Positions 8,327-17,546 of a stretch of 64,000 nucleotides of DNA are shown here, in pieces. Under the pieces are notes generated by a model. That model was not told where the DNA came from. It searched no databases and worked only from the letters and a program-made list of their open reading frames with translations. Each line of letters starts with the position of its first letter. The stretch's first letter is position 1. The translations under genes and the position numbers were made by a program. The DNA is from Staphylococcus equorum (GTDB lineage: Bacteria; Bacillota; Bacilli; Staphylococcales; Staphylococcaceae), in assembly GCF_001747895.1 (NCBI RefSeq), contig NZ_LNNB01000019.1:62001-126000 (forward strand). Reading direction: 5' to 3'.

Positions 8327-8374
8327 AAAAACGCTCATTCCTAATCACAACAATTTGGAATGAGCGTTTTATTG
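8327..8374 (+). terminator. Intrinsic terminator of the polyol operon
   Basis: AAAACGCTCATTCC (8328-8341) and GGAATGAGCGTTTT (8357-8370) form a perfect 14-base stem with a short loop, and the T-rich 3' arm provides the U-tract. Confidence 0.85.
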
Positions 8375-8544
8375 TTTAGAGAGCGCATAAGTGATATTTA
8401 TGTTTGAAAAGTAAAACATCATATTTTTAAAATATAGCATTGTATAAATGAATAATGTGTAATAAATTGATTGCAAGTATATAACATAAATTAAAATAAT
8501 TATTGTAAATGATATGTCTGAAAAATGACAATTAATAATTAATA

Positions 8545-8573
8545 TTGTGAATATACTTTGAATTTAATATGAT
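8545..8573 (+). promoter_or_regulatory. Probable promoter of copCD-ycnI
   Basis: TTGTGA (8545-8550) and TATGAT (8568-8573) have a 17-base spacer, about 34 bases before the GTG start. No copper-regulator operator was identified. Confidence 0.5.
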
Positions 8574-8606
8574 GAGAGGTACAAGACATAATTAGGGGGA
8601 TTTGTT

Positions 8607-9857
8607 GTGCAACTGTCTATAAGATTTCCTAAAGCGACGATGTCTATATTTTTCATCACTATAATCATAGTGTTTATGGCATTAACGCAACAAGTGTCAG
8701 CACATGCCACACTTGAAAAAGCAACGCCAAACGCAAACAGCGTTGTAGATGAACAACCAAGAGAAATTGAGCTACAATTTAATGAACCAGTACACGCACA
8801 ATATTCAAGTGTGCAAATTTTTGATGATACTGGAAGTGAAATTGCTGAAGTGAAACCAAGTACAACGGGTTCTTCGCAGACATTATCATTTCCTGTGGAT
8901 GAGTTAGAAAAAGGAACGCATAATATCAAATGGCAAACAATGTCAGCAGACGGTCACGAGATAAGTGATACGTTTGAATTTTCAATTGGAAAAGAAACTG
9001 CTAATGGAATTGACACAACACCACCATTTTATGAAAAATCAGGTTTTTGGTTTGGTGCATTACGCTTTATAACTGAGGGGCTTATTATTACATTATCTGG
9101 CCTATTCATAGTAAATCAATTGGCAAGTAGGAAGGGATTATTAACATTTAAGTCAAATCGATATTTTAAACCCATTGTATGGATGCTTATGATGCTTTCA
9201 GTAATGACTGCTTTAGTTTATATGATGACACTTTCTTCAGATGTTGTATCTGATGTATTATCATTGCAAACAGCAGCACTCACACAAGTGCCATTTGTCT
9301 TATCGATGGTGGCCATCATAGTATTGTTAGGGTTATTTACATTGAAACACATGGCACAGAGTTGGTATGTATTCATCACAATAATAATGCTAATCACATT
9401 GAGTATGTCTGGACACGCATGGTCTCAAAGCGTGCCTATTTGGTCGATTTTAATTAGAACAGTACATATAGGCGGGATGTCACTTTGGTTAGGTGCATTG
9501 ATTTATTTATTATTTGTCATACGTGCGAAATCAAATCAGAATAGCCAGGCTATCAGAGCATTTTTATTGAAATTAAATACAATTGCAGTAGCACTTATTA
9601 TTATTTCAGGTGTATTGATGTCTATAGATCAAACAAATATATTAGCTATTTGGACTGATATACAAACATGGAGTGCATTGCTCATCGTTAAAGTGGTATT
9701 AACACTCATCATGATGACGCTAGGTTTTTATCAAACGACACGTGCGTTAGGAAAACAACACCGTGCAAATAAAGTAACATTGTATATTGAATTAAGTATA
9801 GGACTCATATTGATATTAGTTGGTGTAATTATGAGTCAAATTAATATTCCAGGATAA
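8607..9857 (+). CDS. CopC-CopD fusion copper resistance/uptake protein (YcnJ-like)
   Basis: A 416-residue two-domain membrane protein. A signal peptide (about residues 1-33, ending QVSAHA) precedes a CopC beta-barrel whose mature N-terminal histidine, HATLEKATP, and later DGHEIS histidine are the usual copper ligands. After a linker, about eight membrane helices form the CopD domain, with conserved histidines in SMSGHAWSQ and VHIGGMSLWLGALI. Bacillus subtilis YcnJ has the same fusion and imports copper. The start is GTG 8607, 6 bases after GGGGGAT; no good site precedes the later ATG codons. YcnI follows 15 bases downstream. No YcnK-like regulator gene is adjacent, unlike in Bacillus. Confidence 0.88.
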   Translation: MQLSIRFPKATMSIFFITIIIVFMALTQQVSAHATLEKATPNANSVVDEQPREIELQFNEPVHAQYSSVQIFDDTGSEIAEVKPSTTGSSQTLSFPVDELEKGTHNIKWQTMSADGHEISDTFEFSIGKETANGIDTTPPFYEKSGFWFGALRFITEGLIITLSGLFIVNQLASRKGLLTFKSNRYFKPIVWMLMMLSVMTALVYMMTLSSDVVSDVLSLQTAALTQVPFVLSMVAIIVLLGLFTLKHMAQSWYVFITIIMLITLSMSGHAWSQSVPIWSILIRTVHIGGMSLWLGALIYLLFVIRAKSNQNSQAIRAFLLKLNTIAVALIIISGVLMSIDQTNILAIWTDIQTWSALLIVKVVLTLIMMTLGFYQTTRALGKQHRANKVTLYIELSIGLILILVGVIMSQINIPG

Positions 9858-9872
9858 AGGGAGATAAAAATA

Positions 9873-10451
9873 ATGTTCAAACAAATTATGGCAGCAATAG
9901 TCGCATGTATCATTGCAGTGGGCTTTTCTAAAAGTGCAGATGCACATGTAACGTTAAATCCGGATACAAGTGAACCGGGCTCATATGAAAAGTATGATGT
10001 TAGAATTCCAGTAGAAAAAGATGCAAATACGACTAAAATTGAATTAAAAGTACCGGAAGAACTAACAGTAGTTGGTGTAGAGCCTAATGATCAATTTGAT
10101 CATAAATTAACTAAAGATGATGAAGGTAATATTACAAAAATTACTTGGACGGCAACAGATAAAGGCATTGGTCCAAATGAATTCATCGATTTACCAATCC
10201 AAGTGGCTAACCCTGAAAAAGAAGGAGAATTCAAATGGGAGGCTTACCAAACCTACGATGATGGTGATACTGTTAAATGGACAGGTGATGAAGATTCAGA
10301 AAAACCTGCACCTATTACTAAAGTAGCTAAGGGCAACGAAGATACTGCTGGAAGTAGTCAATCTAGTAATGGTCCAATAGCACTATGGATTGTATCAATT
10401 GTTGCAATTATTTTATCGTTAATAGCAATTTTTAAAAAGACAGCTAAATAA
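9873..10451 (+). CDS. YcnI-family (DUF1775) membrane-anchored copper-binding protein
   Basis: A 192-residue surface protein. It has a signal peptide (about residues 1-24), an HVTLNPDTSEPG start to the mature chain that supplies the N-terminal histidine of the YcnI copper site, a beta-rich DUF1775 domain with conserved tryptophans (ITWTA, FKWEAYQTYDDGDTVKW) and a single C-terminal membrane helix (about 167-187) followed by a lysine-rich tail. It lies directly downstream of the CopCD fusion in the same transcription unit, the arrangement seen for ycnJ-ycnI. It probably presents or buffers copper outside the membrane for the CopCD protein. Confidence 0.87.
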   Translation: MFKQIMAAIVACIIAVGFSKSADAHVTLNPDTSEPGSYEKYDVRIPVEKDANTTKIELKVPEELTVVGVEPNDQFDHKLTKDDEGNITKITWTATDKGIGPNEFIDLPIQVANPEKEGEFKWEAYQTYDDGDTVKWTGDEDSEKPAPITKVAKGNEDTAGSSQSSNGPIALWIVSIVAIILSLIAIFKKTAK

Positions 10452-10483
10452 AATAGTATGTAATTTTAATTAATAAAATAAAT

Positions 10484-10523
10484 AAAAAGACGAGTCATCA
10501 TAAAAATATGACTTGTCTTTTTA
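10484..10523 (+). terminator. Terminator of copCD-ycnI
   Basis: AAAAAGACGAGTCAT (10484-10498) pairs with ATGACTTGTCTTTTT (10508-10522), with one wobble, and ends in a T-run. Confidence 0.8.
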
Positions 10524-10596
10524 ATGTGTAAGTTTGTTGAATTGTCACTGTAATTTTCAAAAAAATATCCTATAATAGCTATAAGGAGGAGTCTCG

Positions 10597-11016
10597 ATGC
10601 GCAGAATTTTGTATGCTTTTTTAGTCTATACAATCTTAGGTTTACTAAGTGGTTTTTATTATCGTGAATTAACGTTAGCGTATGATTTTACTGGTGAAAC
10701 ACAACTTGTAGTTGTACACACACATACGTTGATATTAGGTATGTTTATGCATCTTATTTTATTACCTGTAACAAAAGTCTTTAATTTAAGTAGTTATTAT
10801 CTATTTAATTGGTTCTACATTATATTTAACCTGGGTGTATTAACAACAATAGGAATGATGTTTACTAAAGGAACATATCAAGTCATAGGTAAAACAGTAC
10901 CAGAATCATTTGCAGGATTTGCTGGTATCGGACATACAATTTTAACAGCAGGATTTATTTTATTATTCTTCTTGTTAAAAAGTGCAATTATTAAAGATCC
11001 TAAAGATGAAAAATAA
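10597..11016 (+). CDS. DUF2871 four-helix membrane protein
   Basis: A 139-residue hydrophobic protein with four predicted membrane helices and a short lysine/aspartate-rich C-terminus. It matches my recollection of the DUF2871 family in low-GC Gram-positives. The second helix carries a notable VHTHTLILGMFMHL cluster of three histidines, and a further histidine is in GIGHTIL in the last helix, an arrangement that could bind haem or metal; this is speculation. GGAGGAG precedes the ATG. It is a single-gene unit bounded by terminators, next to the copper genes and the Fur-boxed iruO gene. Function is unknown. Confidence 0.75.
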   Translation: MRRILYAFLVYTILGLLSGFYYRELTLAYDFTGETQLVVVHTHTLILGMFMHLILLPVTKVFNLSSYYLFNWFYIIFNLGVLTTIGMMFTKGTYQVIGKTVPESFAGFAGIGHTILTAGFILLFFLLKSAIIKDPKDEK

Positions 11017-11022
11017 AATTGA

Positions 11023-11056
11023 GGATGAGACATGTAATGATGTCTCATCCTTTTTT
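11023..11056 (+). terminator. Terminator carrying the GAGACAT repeat hairpin
   Basis: GGATGAGACA (11023-11032) and TGTCTCATCC (11041-11050) form a perfect stem followed by six T. It is a copy of the dispersed hairpin family also found at 28.4, 38.9, 42.1, 50.97, 52.7 and 60.85 kb. Confidence 0.85.
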
Positions 11057-11174
11057 ATTATCTTGATGAGCTGCTTCGTTAATAAGTTATGGGTTAAAAA
11101 AATGACCGTATAGTTATATTAATTTTAAGAACACAAATAAATGTAAAATTGATTAAAAATAACAGCGTTTCCAT

Positions 11175-11189
11175 TGATAACCGTTATCA
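11175..11189. promoter_or_regulatory. Fur box upstream of iruO
   Basis: TGATAACCGTTATCA is a perfect 7-1-7 palindrome differing only slightly from the Fur-box core TGATAATNATTATCA. It lies about 50 bases upstream of the iruO start, which fits iron repression of this gene as described in S. aureus. Confidence 0.75.
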
Positions 11190-11222
11190 TTTCAAGCATA
11201 ATAGAATCAACAGAAAAGATAG

Positions 11223-12272
<1,050 letters not shown>

Positions 12273-12287
12273 AATAAAAGTAAGCTA

Positions 12288-12328
12288 AAAGGCTATGTGA
12301 AATGGTAAATGTTACATAGTCTTTTTTT
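12288..12328 (+). terminator. Terminator of iruO
   Basis: GGCTATGTGAA pairs imperfectly with TTACATAGTC and is followed by seven T. The T-run abuts the ribosome binding site of the next gene. Confidence 0.65.
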
Positions 12329-12343
12329 AGGAGTTGTTCGTAA

Positions 12344-12745
12344 ATGATAGAAATAAAGCATGAAGCACCAGCAATTTCAGAGTATCGAAATTTACGTAAA
12401 ATAGCAGGATTGAGTGAGAAATCACAAAAAGCAGCAGAGAAAGGTTTAGCTCATGCTTGTTTTGATGTAACCATTTATGATAATCAATTGCTTGTTGGCA
12501 TGGGGAGAGTGATTGGTGATGGTGGGACAGCGTTTCAAATTATTGATATAGCTGTTAATCCTAATTACCAAGGGCAAGGTTATGGCAAGTTGATTATGAC
12601 AGATATTATGGCCTACATTTCTGCTGAAGCGGAAGAAGGTACTTATGTCAGTTTAATTGCTGATTATCCAGCAGATCAATTATATGCACAATATGGTTTT
12701 ATCATGACAGAACCGCATTCGGCAGGAATGTATAGGAAATATTAA
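12344..12745 (+). CDS. GNAT-family N-acetyltransferase
   Basis: A 133-residue single-domain acetyltransferase. The acetyl-CoA pyrophosphate loop QGQGYGK is at about residues 84-90, preceded by the beta-4 segment IIDIAVNPNY and followed by LYAQYGF, the usual C-terminal GNAT motif. AGGAGTTG lies just before the ATG, slightly far. It follows the iruO terminator closely, so it may depend on read-through or its own weak promoter. The substrate is unknown; small GNAT proteins of this type acetylate amines or antibiotics. Confidence 0.8.
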   Translation: MIEIKHEAPAISEYRNLRKIAGLSEKSQKAAEKGLAHACFDVTIYDNQLLVGMGRVIGDGGTAFQIIDIAVNPNYQGQGYGKLIMTDIMAYISAEAEEGTYVSLIADYPADQLYAQYGFIMTEPHSAGMYRKY

Positions 12746-12791
12746 AATATAATAAAACTGGCTTATCTAATAACATAAACAAATCAAACTT

Positions 12792-12815
12792 TGTACTGAA
12801 CCCCAAAAGTTGTAC
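12792..12815 (+). mobile_element. Possible solitary IS3/IS150-type terminal inverted repeat
   Basis: The sequence TGTACTGAACCCCAAAAGTT and the four bases after it resemble the outer end of IS3-family (IS150 group) elements. No transposase remnant and no opposite end are visible in the surrounding 290 bases, so this would be a relic at most. Confidence 0.25.
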
Positions 12816-12950
12816 TTTGGTTTAGTATATAATTTCAAAGGTTTGTTTTAGATTATCGACTATTTGTTGGTTGAACTTATATAGAAGAAAATGCACACAA
12901 AAATTTAATGAAGGAAATACCTATAAAAACCAAATGTTTAATGTGCACAA

Positions 12951-12988
12951 AAAGAGAGGGTATGAAGTCATATGACTTCATACCCTCT
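12951..12988 (-). terminator. Terminator of the sugar porter gene
   Basis: A perfect palindrome, AGAGGGTATGAAGTCAT and its complement (12955-12988), followed on the minus strand by a CTTTTT run. It lies about 45 bases beyond the stop codon. Confidence 0.8.
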
Positions 12989-13034
12989 TTGAGGTAAAAC
13001 TGATGTGTTTCAGTGTACCTTTTATATAATGAGA

Positions 13035-14393
13035 TTATTTTGTTTCATTAATATTTGCTTCGTCTGCATTTGTTCTAGAACGTAATTCGGCTTCGATTTC
13101 TTCTAAGCTACGTCCGCGCGTTTCTGGTAGGTATTTAATAACAAAGATTAAAGCTACAATACCAATAGCTGCAAAGATTAAGAATACTTGTTCTACTGGT
13201 AATACGTCAGTCAAGAGTGGGAAGAATTGTGCAACTAATAAACTACCAATTGACAATACTAATGCTGCCATACCCGTTGCTGCGCCACGTGCACGCATTG
13301 GGAATAATTCTGGTAACATAACCCATAGTACAGGACCCCAAGTGAAACCAAAGAATATAATGAAAAGAGTTAAACAAGCAACAATAATCCAAGCTGATGA
13401 TTGAATTCCCATTGACCATATTAAAATAGCCATGATTAATAATGAAGCTACCATACCGATATTACCAATAATTAATAGGCGTTTACGGTCAATCTTATCA
13501 ATAATATTAATAGCAACAATTGTAACTATCACGTTCACTGCGCCGATACCCACTGTACCTAAAATAGAAGTGGCATCTCCTAATCCAGCTTTACTGAAAA
13601 TAGTAGGCGCATAATAAATGATTGCGTTAATCCCTATAATTTGTTGTAGCAAGGCAAACACACAACCAATTAATAGTGTAGGTCGTAACCAAGCTGATTT
13701 TAGAACGTTCCAAGTGCTGTCAGAAATCTTGTTGATTTCTTTCATATCAGCAATTTCTTTGTCTATTTCATTTTGTTTAAATGTTAATTTCATAACATCT
13801 CGAGCAGCTTTTTCGCTTCGATGTTCAAGTAACCATCTTGGACTTTCAGGCATAAATGCTACACCGATAAGTAAGATGAGAGAAGGTACAATTGCAAGAC
13901 CTAACATCCATCTCCAACCTTCAATTGGTGTGAAAGCATAGTTGATTAAATATGCTGCTAAAATACCAATTGTAATCATTAATTGGTTTAATGAACTTAA
14001 TGAACCACGTTGTTCTGTTGGTGCCATTTCAGATAAGTATACTGGAACGATTGCGGTAGAACCACCAACGGCTAACCCGATAACTAAACGACCGAGTACT
14101 AAGATTGGCATTGATGGAGCTAATGCTAGAATTAATGCCCCGACAATATAAATGATCGCTATGATAAACACAACGCGTCTACGTCCAAGTCTATCGGACA
14201 TTGGGCCACTAGCTCCCGAACCAACAATTGCCCCAATAAGCATAGATGAAACAACTAAACCTTCTGTAAAACTATTTAAAGGAATATCCTCGTTTATAAA
14301 TAATAAGGCACCAGATATGACTCCCGTGTCATAACCGTAGAGTAAACCACCTAAGGCACCAAGGAAAAAGATGAGTTTCTTATTTATTTTCAT
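13035..14393 (-). CDS. MFS sugar porter family transporter
   Basis: A 452-residue sugar:proton symporter with 12 membrane helices. Diagnostic sugar porter motifs are present: GGLLYGYDTGVISGAL in helix 1, GRRR after DRL in the loop between helices 2 and 3, PVYLSEMAP, PESPRWLLEH before the central loop, QQIIGINAIIYYAPTIF in helix 7, and PETRGRSLEEIE at the C-terminus. It resembles Bacillus CsbC/YwtG/AraE-like porters; the substrate (hexose, pentose or inositol) is not clear. AGGAGG is 8 bases before ATG 14393, so the slightly longer TTG start is rejected. A cre site lies upstream, which fits glucose repression. It stands alone with its own terminator. Confidence 0.9.
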   Translation of the reverse strand: MKINKKLIFFLGALGGLLYGYDTGVISGALLFINEDIPLNSFTEGLVVSSMLIGAIVGSGASGPMSDRLGRRRVVFIIAIIYIVGALILALAPSMPILVLGRLVIGLAVGGSTAIVPVYLSEMAPTEQRGSLSSLNQLMITIGILAAYLINYAFTPIEGWRWMLGLAIVPSLILLIGVAFMPESPRWLLEHRSEKAARDVMKLTFKQNEIDKEIADMKEINKISDSTWNVLKSAWLRPTLLIGCVFALLQQIIGINAIIYYAPTIFSKAGLGDATSILGTVGIGAVNVIVTIVAINIIDKIDRKRLLIIGNIGMVASLLIMAILIWSMGIQSSAWIIVACLTLFIIFFGFTWGPVLWVMLPELFPMRARGAATGMAALVLSIGSLLVAQFFPLLTDVLPVEQVFLIFAAIGIVALIFVIKYLPETRGRSLEEIEAELRSRTNADEANINETK

Positions 14394-14427
14394 TCCCAAA
14401 CCCTCCTGATTTAATTCGATAGGTATA

Positions 14428-14442
14428 AGTATACGCTTTCAC
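14428..14442 (-). promoter_or_regulatory. cre site upstream of the sugar porter
   Basis: Read on the minus strand, GTGAAAGCGTATACT matches the cre consensus at every position except the first. It lies 35-50 bases upstream of the start codon. Confidence 0.6.
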
Positions 14443-14550
14443 ATATTGGTTGTAAATATTAAAGTATAAGATTTTTATTAATTCATATGTATTTATATCA
14501 AACGGAATATTTTCTATGTACGAATATAAATTCATTTGTATTTAAAATGC

Positions 14551-14587
14551 AAAAAATCCTACTTCAAAATAAAAATTGAAGTAGGAT
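14551..14587 (-). terminator. Terminator of the YhdH/YhfP oxidoreductase gene
   Basis: ATCCTACTTCA (14556-14566) pairs perfectly with TGAAGTAGGAT (14577-14587), with six T following on the minus strand. Confidence 0.8.
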
Positions 14588-14607
14588 AGCAAGAACTCAC
14601 TATTTTA

Positions 14608-15597
14608 CTAGGCTTCGAAATCGATAACGATACGGCCAGAATTATTGTGTTCAAGCACCTTTTTAATACTATCTTTTATATCGCTAAATTTGATTACTTG
14701 TTTAATTTCATGTAATTGATCTGGTTTTAAGTCTTTAGCTAATCGACGCCAAATATGTTTACGTTGTTTCATTTCAGTATAAACTGAATCAATGCCTATA
14801 ATACTTGTACCTCTTAATATGAAAGGAAATACTGAACTGTCAAATGTATGACCACCAGTCATACCGATTACTGCGATACTTCCATTGTAATCTATTTGTT
14901 TGATAATCTGAGATAAACTTTCGCCACCTACAGGATCAATTGCTCCTTGCCAAGTACGTTTGCCAAGCAGTTTATTATCAGTTTCGTTAATACGAGGTAT
15001 AACTTCTTTTGCACCGAGTGATTTAAGCTTTTCTTCAACACCTGATTTACCTGTGCTCGCTACAACATCAAAGCCAATAGAATCTAACATCATAACAGCT
15101 AGTGTTCCAACACCACCTGTAGCACCACGTACAAGTACGTCATCTTTTTCAACTGAAAGTCCGTTACGTTCTAATTTTTCTATTGCTAATCCTGCTGTAT
15201 AACCAGCTGTTCCGTAGATCATAGCCTCTTCCAGTGTTAAATCTTTAGGTAATGGCACGATCCATTCTTCTTTGACACGAGCATATTCACTAAATCCACC
15301 AAAATGACTACTACCTAAATCGTAACCAGTTACGATTACTTCTTCGCCAGGATTGAATGCGTGCGTATCAGAATGTTCTATTACACCTGCTAAATCAATG
15401 CCTGGAACCATTGGATAAGCATTGACAACTTTTGAATTTTCAACTGTTGCTAATGCATCTTTATAATTGATACCTGAGTACTTAACCTTAATCAGCACTT
15501 CACCTGCTGGAAGGTCATCTATAGTTATATCTTTAAATTGATTTGTTACTTTGCCGTCTTGTTCATCGACTACAAAAGCTTTAAATGATTGAGTCAT
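14608..15597 (-). CDS. YhdH/YhfP-family zinc-free quinone oxidoreductase (acrylyl-CoA reductase-like)
   Basis: A 329-residue NADPH-dependent medium-chain reductase without zinc ligands. The YhdH/YhfP signature is visible: YSGINYKDALA near residue 45, PGIDLAGVIE, GYDLGSSHFGGFSEYARV, the nucleotide motif GATGGVGTLAVMML near residue 155 and VIGMTGG. Bacterial relatives (AcuI) reduce acryloyl-CoA, and others reduce quinones. The frame extends upstream to 15636, but MTQSFKAFVV is the conserved family start and a GGGAG lies about 12 bases before it. It is a single-gene unit. The physiological substrate is unknown. Confidence 0.85.
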   Translation of the reverse strand: MTQSFKAFVVDEQDGKVTNQFKDITIDDLPAGEVLIKVKYSGINYKDALATVENSKVVNAYPMVPGIDLAGVIEHSDTHAFNPGEEVIVTGYDLGSSHFGGFSEYARVKEEWIVPLPKDLTLEEAMIYGTAGYTAGLAIEKLERNGLSVEKDDVLVRGATGGVGTLAVMMLDSIGFDVVASTGKSGVEEKLKSLGAKEVIPRINETDNKLLGKRTWQGAIDPVGGESLSQIIKQIDYNGSIAVIGMTGGHTFDSSVFPFILRGTSIIGIDSVYTEMKQRKHIWRRLAKDLKPDQLHEIKQVIKFSDIKDSIKKVLEHNNSGRIVIDFEA

Positions 15598-15868
15598 TGC
15601 CTTAGGGCACTCCCTTATGTATATATTTATGCACAATTAAAAAACTAGAATCAACTTTATCACGTAATTGCAAATTACACAATAAGCCTAGACATAAGGT
15701 TTTAGAAGTAAGCGTTTTAAAGTAAAAAACTTTTGTGTTTATGTGAAAGTAAAACGATGTTGTAAATATACCTTTTAAAAGTAATGGAATTATAATCAAA
15801 TTATAGTAAAATTATCCTCGGATTAGTATAATAAATTACAAATATAAATTGAGATAGAGGTGGAAATT

Positions 15869-16387
15869 ATGACCCAATGTATTGAACGTGTTAAACAATC
15901 TGAGGTTAAAATATTGAGAGCGTTGTGTATGACAACTTTTAGAACAACTTTTGAGGCAGGCGAATATTCTGATGAAGATTTTAACCATTATTTTAATGAA
16001 GCTTATGCTATGGAGCAACTAGAAAAAGAATTACTAAATAAAAATTCATTCACTTACTTTTATAAGGAAAAAAATGAAATAATTGGTTATTTTAAATTGA
16101 ATGTTAATGATGCTCAAACGGAAGTTATGGGTGATGAGTATCTTGAACTGCAACGTATTTATTTTCTACCCCAAGCACAAGGAAGTGGTAAAGGTAGCGA
16201 TGTCTTTGATTTTGCAGTAACAAAGGCTAAAGAACTCAACAAATCAAAGCTTTGGTTAGGTGTATGGGAGCATAATGCGCAAGCTCATCGGTTTTATCTA
16301 AAACAAGGACTTACAGTGACTGGAGAACACCAATTTTATACAGGTTCTATTATAGATACGGATTTAATTATGGAGAAAGATTTATAG
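15869..16387 (+). CDS. GNAT-family N-acetyltransferase
   Basis: A 172-residue acetyltransferase of the RimI/spermidine-acetyltransferase-like type. ELQRIYFLPQAQGSGKGSDVFDFA (about residues 90-113) contains the beta-4 strand and acetyl-CoA loop, and LGVWEHNAQAHRFYLKQGLTVTGEH is the conserved C-terminal half (asparagine and tyrosine motif). AGGTGG is 6 bases before ATG 15869, so the GTG at 15860 is not used. The gene stands alone between divergent and unrelated units. The substrate is unknown. Confidence 0.8.
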   Translation: MTQCIERVKQSEVKILRALCMTTFRTTFEAGEYSDEDFNHYFNEAYAMEQLEKELLNKNSFTYFYKEKNEIIGYFKLNVNDAQTEVMGDEYLELQRIYFLPQAQGSGKGSDVFDFAVTKAKELNKSKLWLGVWEHNAQAHRFYLKQGLTVTGEHQFYTGSIIDTDLIMEKDL

Positions 16388-16581
16388 ATATGAATAGTAT
16401 TTAATAAATTGTTTAGTTTTCATTAAATTTATATTTTCTTTCGAAAAAATTTTGATAAAAGATGTTTATTTTTAAATTTATAGTGAATAACATACTAATT
16501 CTCATCTAACTTATTGGGCAAATTAATACATATGGCTAAATCATTAAGTTATGAGTATTAAAACATAAGGAGGTTTTCTAT

Positions 16582-17442
16582 ATGAAAAAATTATTAGCAG
16601 GGGCTTTGACACTATCTTTAGCTTTAGCTGCTTGTTCAAATGGTGGCGATGACGAAAGTAATAAAAAAGACGATAGTTCAGACGACAAAAAATCTAGCGA
16701 AGACCAATCAAAAGATTCTAAGAATGATGACAAGAAGAGTAATGATAGCTCAGACAAAGATTCAGACAAAGATTCAGACAGTAAATCTGGTGACAGCAAT
16801 TCAAGCGATGATGATAGTTCTGATAGCAACAGTAATAGCGATTCAGATAGCAATAGTTCATCAAGCGACAGTGGAAATGCTTCAGACAGCGATGGTTCAA
16901 ATTCAAGCGGTAGTAATGACGCTAACAGCTCTAATAGTGGCGATAGTGCTAATAGTTCTAGTGGTGCAAATGCTAATGGCGATGCAGCTAACAGTGGTAA
17001 TAACGCTAATGGTTCTGCAGATAGCGCAAATACAAATGGTGCAAATGGTAATGCGAATTCTAACAGTGATGCATCAAACAATGCGAATGCAAACAATGCA
17101 AACAATGGTACAGCAAATTCAGGAGCATCAGAATATGTACCACCGTACCAAGGACAAAATGCGGTTCCAGTTTCACAAAATATTTCGTCAGGAACTGTTG
17201 ATAATCAGGCCGCATTACAGAATTTACCTAACTTCCAAAACTCATTAGATAATGCAACGGCAGAAGTTAACTCAATTAATGGTCAATCTAATCCTTACAA
17301 TGATTATGCCATTGAAGGAAGCGAAGGTAATTATAGTTATATCTTTAGTTTCCAAAATCAAGCTGAACCAGGAACATATGCAATTGCTACAGTAGATCAA
17401 CAAGGGACTGTAAGAGTTGTAGATCCAGCTTATCATCAATAA
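16582..17442 (+). CDS. Lipoprotein with long Ser/Asp/Asn-rich low-complexity region
   Basis: A 286-residue surface lipoprotein. The signal peptide ends in the lipobox LAAC at about residues 16-19, so the mature protein is anchored by a lipidated cysteine. Residues about 22-105 are almost entirely S, D, K and N; residues about 105-180 shift to A, N, S and G; the last roughly 105 residues (from EYVPPYQGQNAV) are of normal composition and probably form a small folded domain with aromatic residues near EGNYSYIFSF. The tract would act as an extended stalk through the cell wall, analogous to but unrelated in anchoring to SD-repeat Sdr proteins. AAGGAGG precedes the ATG. The terminal domain is not one I recognise. 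Confidence 0.8.
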   Translation: MKKLLAGALTLSLALAACSNGGDDESNKKDDSSDDKKSSEDQSKDSKNDDKKSNDSSDKDSDKDSDSKSGDSNSSDDDSSDSNSNSDSDSNSSSSDSGNASDSDGSNSSGSNDANSSNSGDSANSSSGANANGDAANSGNNANGSADSANTNGANGNANSNSDASNNANANNANNGTANSGASEYVPPYQGQNAVPVSQNISSGTVDNQAALQNLPNFQNSLDNATAEVNSINGQSNPYNDYAIEGSEGNYSYIFSFQNQAEPGTYAIATVDQQGTVRVVDPAYHQ

Positions 17443-17471
17443 TCAATTGAAGTGAAAATGATACACACAAT

Positions 17472-17522
17472 AAAAAAGGCTGGGAGAACTCATTACTATA
17501 ATGAGTTCTCCTAGCCTTTTTA
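17472..17522. terminator. Bidirectional terminator between lipoprotein and TagF-like genes
   Basis: AAAAAGGCTGGGAGAACTCATT pairs with AATGAGTTCTCCTAGCCTTTTT (17473-17521) with one mismatch region; both flanks are A/T runs suited to termination on either strand. Confidence 0.85.
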
Positions 17523-17546
17523 ATGTAAGTTTAAAGATATTTTATG

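Larger units (their letters stand above)
8299..8606. other. Intergenic region between polyol operon and copCD
   Basis: It holds the operon terminator at 8327-8370 and the copCD promoter at 8545-8573. The AT-rich sequence between them shows no open frame with a ribosome binding site and no operator that I recognise. Confidence 0.6.

Noticed and set aside
13432..14334. Several plus-strand open frames opposite the sugar porter
   Set aside because: Shadows of the porter gene; none has a ribosome binding site or recognisable motif.
15602..15799. 65-codon minus-strand frame upstream of the YhdH/YhfP gene
   Set aside because: No ribosome binding site, biased AT-rich composition; it covers the promoter region of the oxidoreductase gene.
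16578..17105. Long minus-strand open frame over the lipoprotein, rich in L, S, F and A
   Set aside because: It is the complement of the low-complexity Ser/Asp/Asn tract. It has no ribosome binding site, and the plus-strand lipoprotein has a signal peptide, lipobox and AAGGAGG.
16740..17110. Short repeated units suggesting a CRISPR array or tandem repeat locus
   Set aside because: The repetition is of codons for S, D, N and A in an open frame, without regular spacing or conserved repeats and spacers.
16640..17248. Second plus-strand open frame over the same tract, made mostly of M, V, Q and I
   Set aside because: A frame-shifted reading of the repetitive codons, without a start site of its own.
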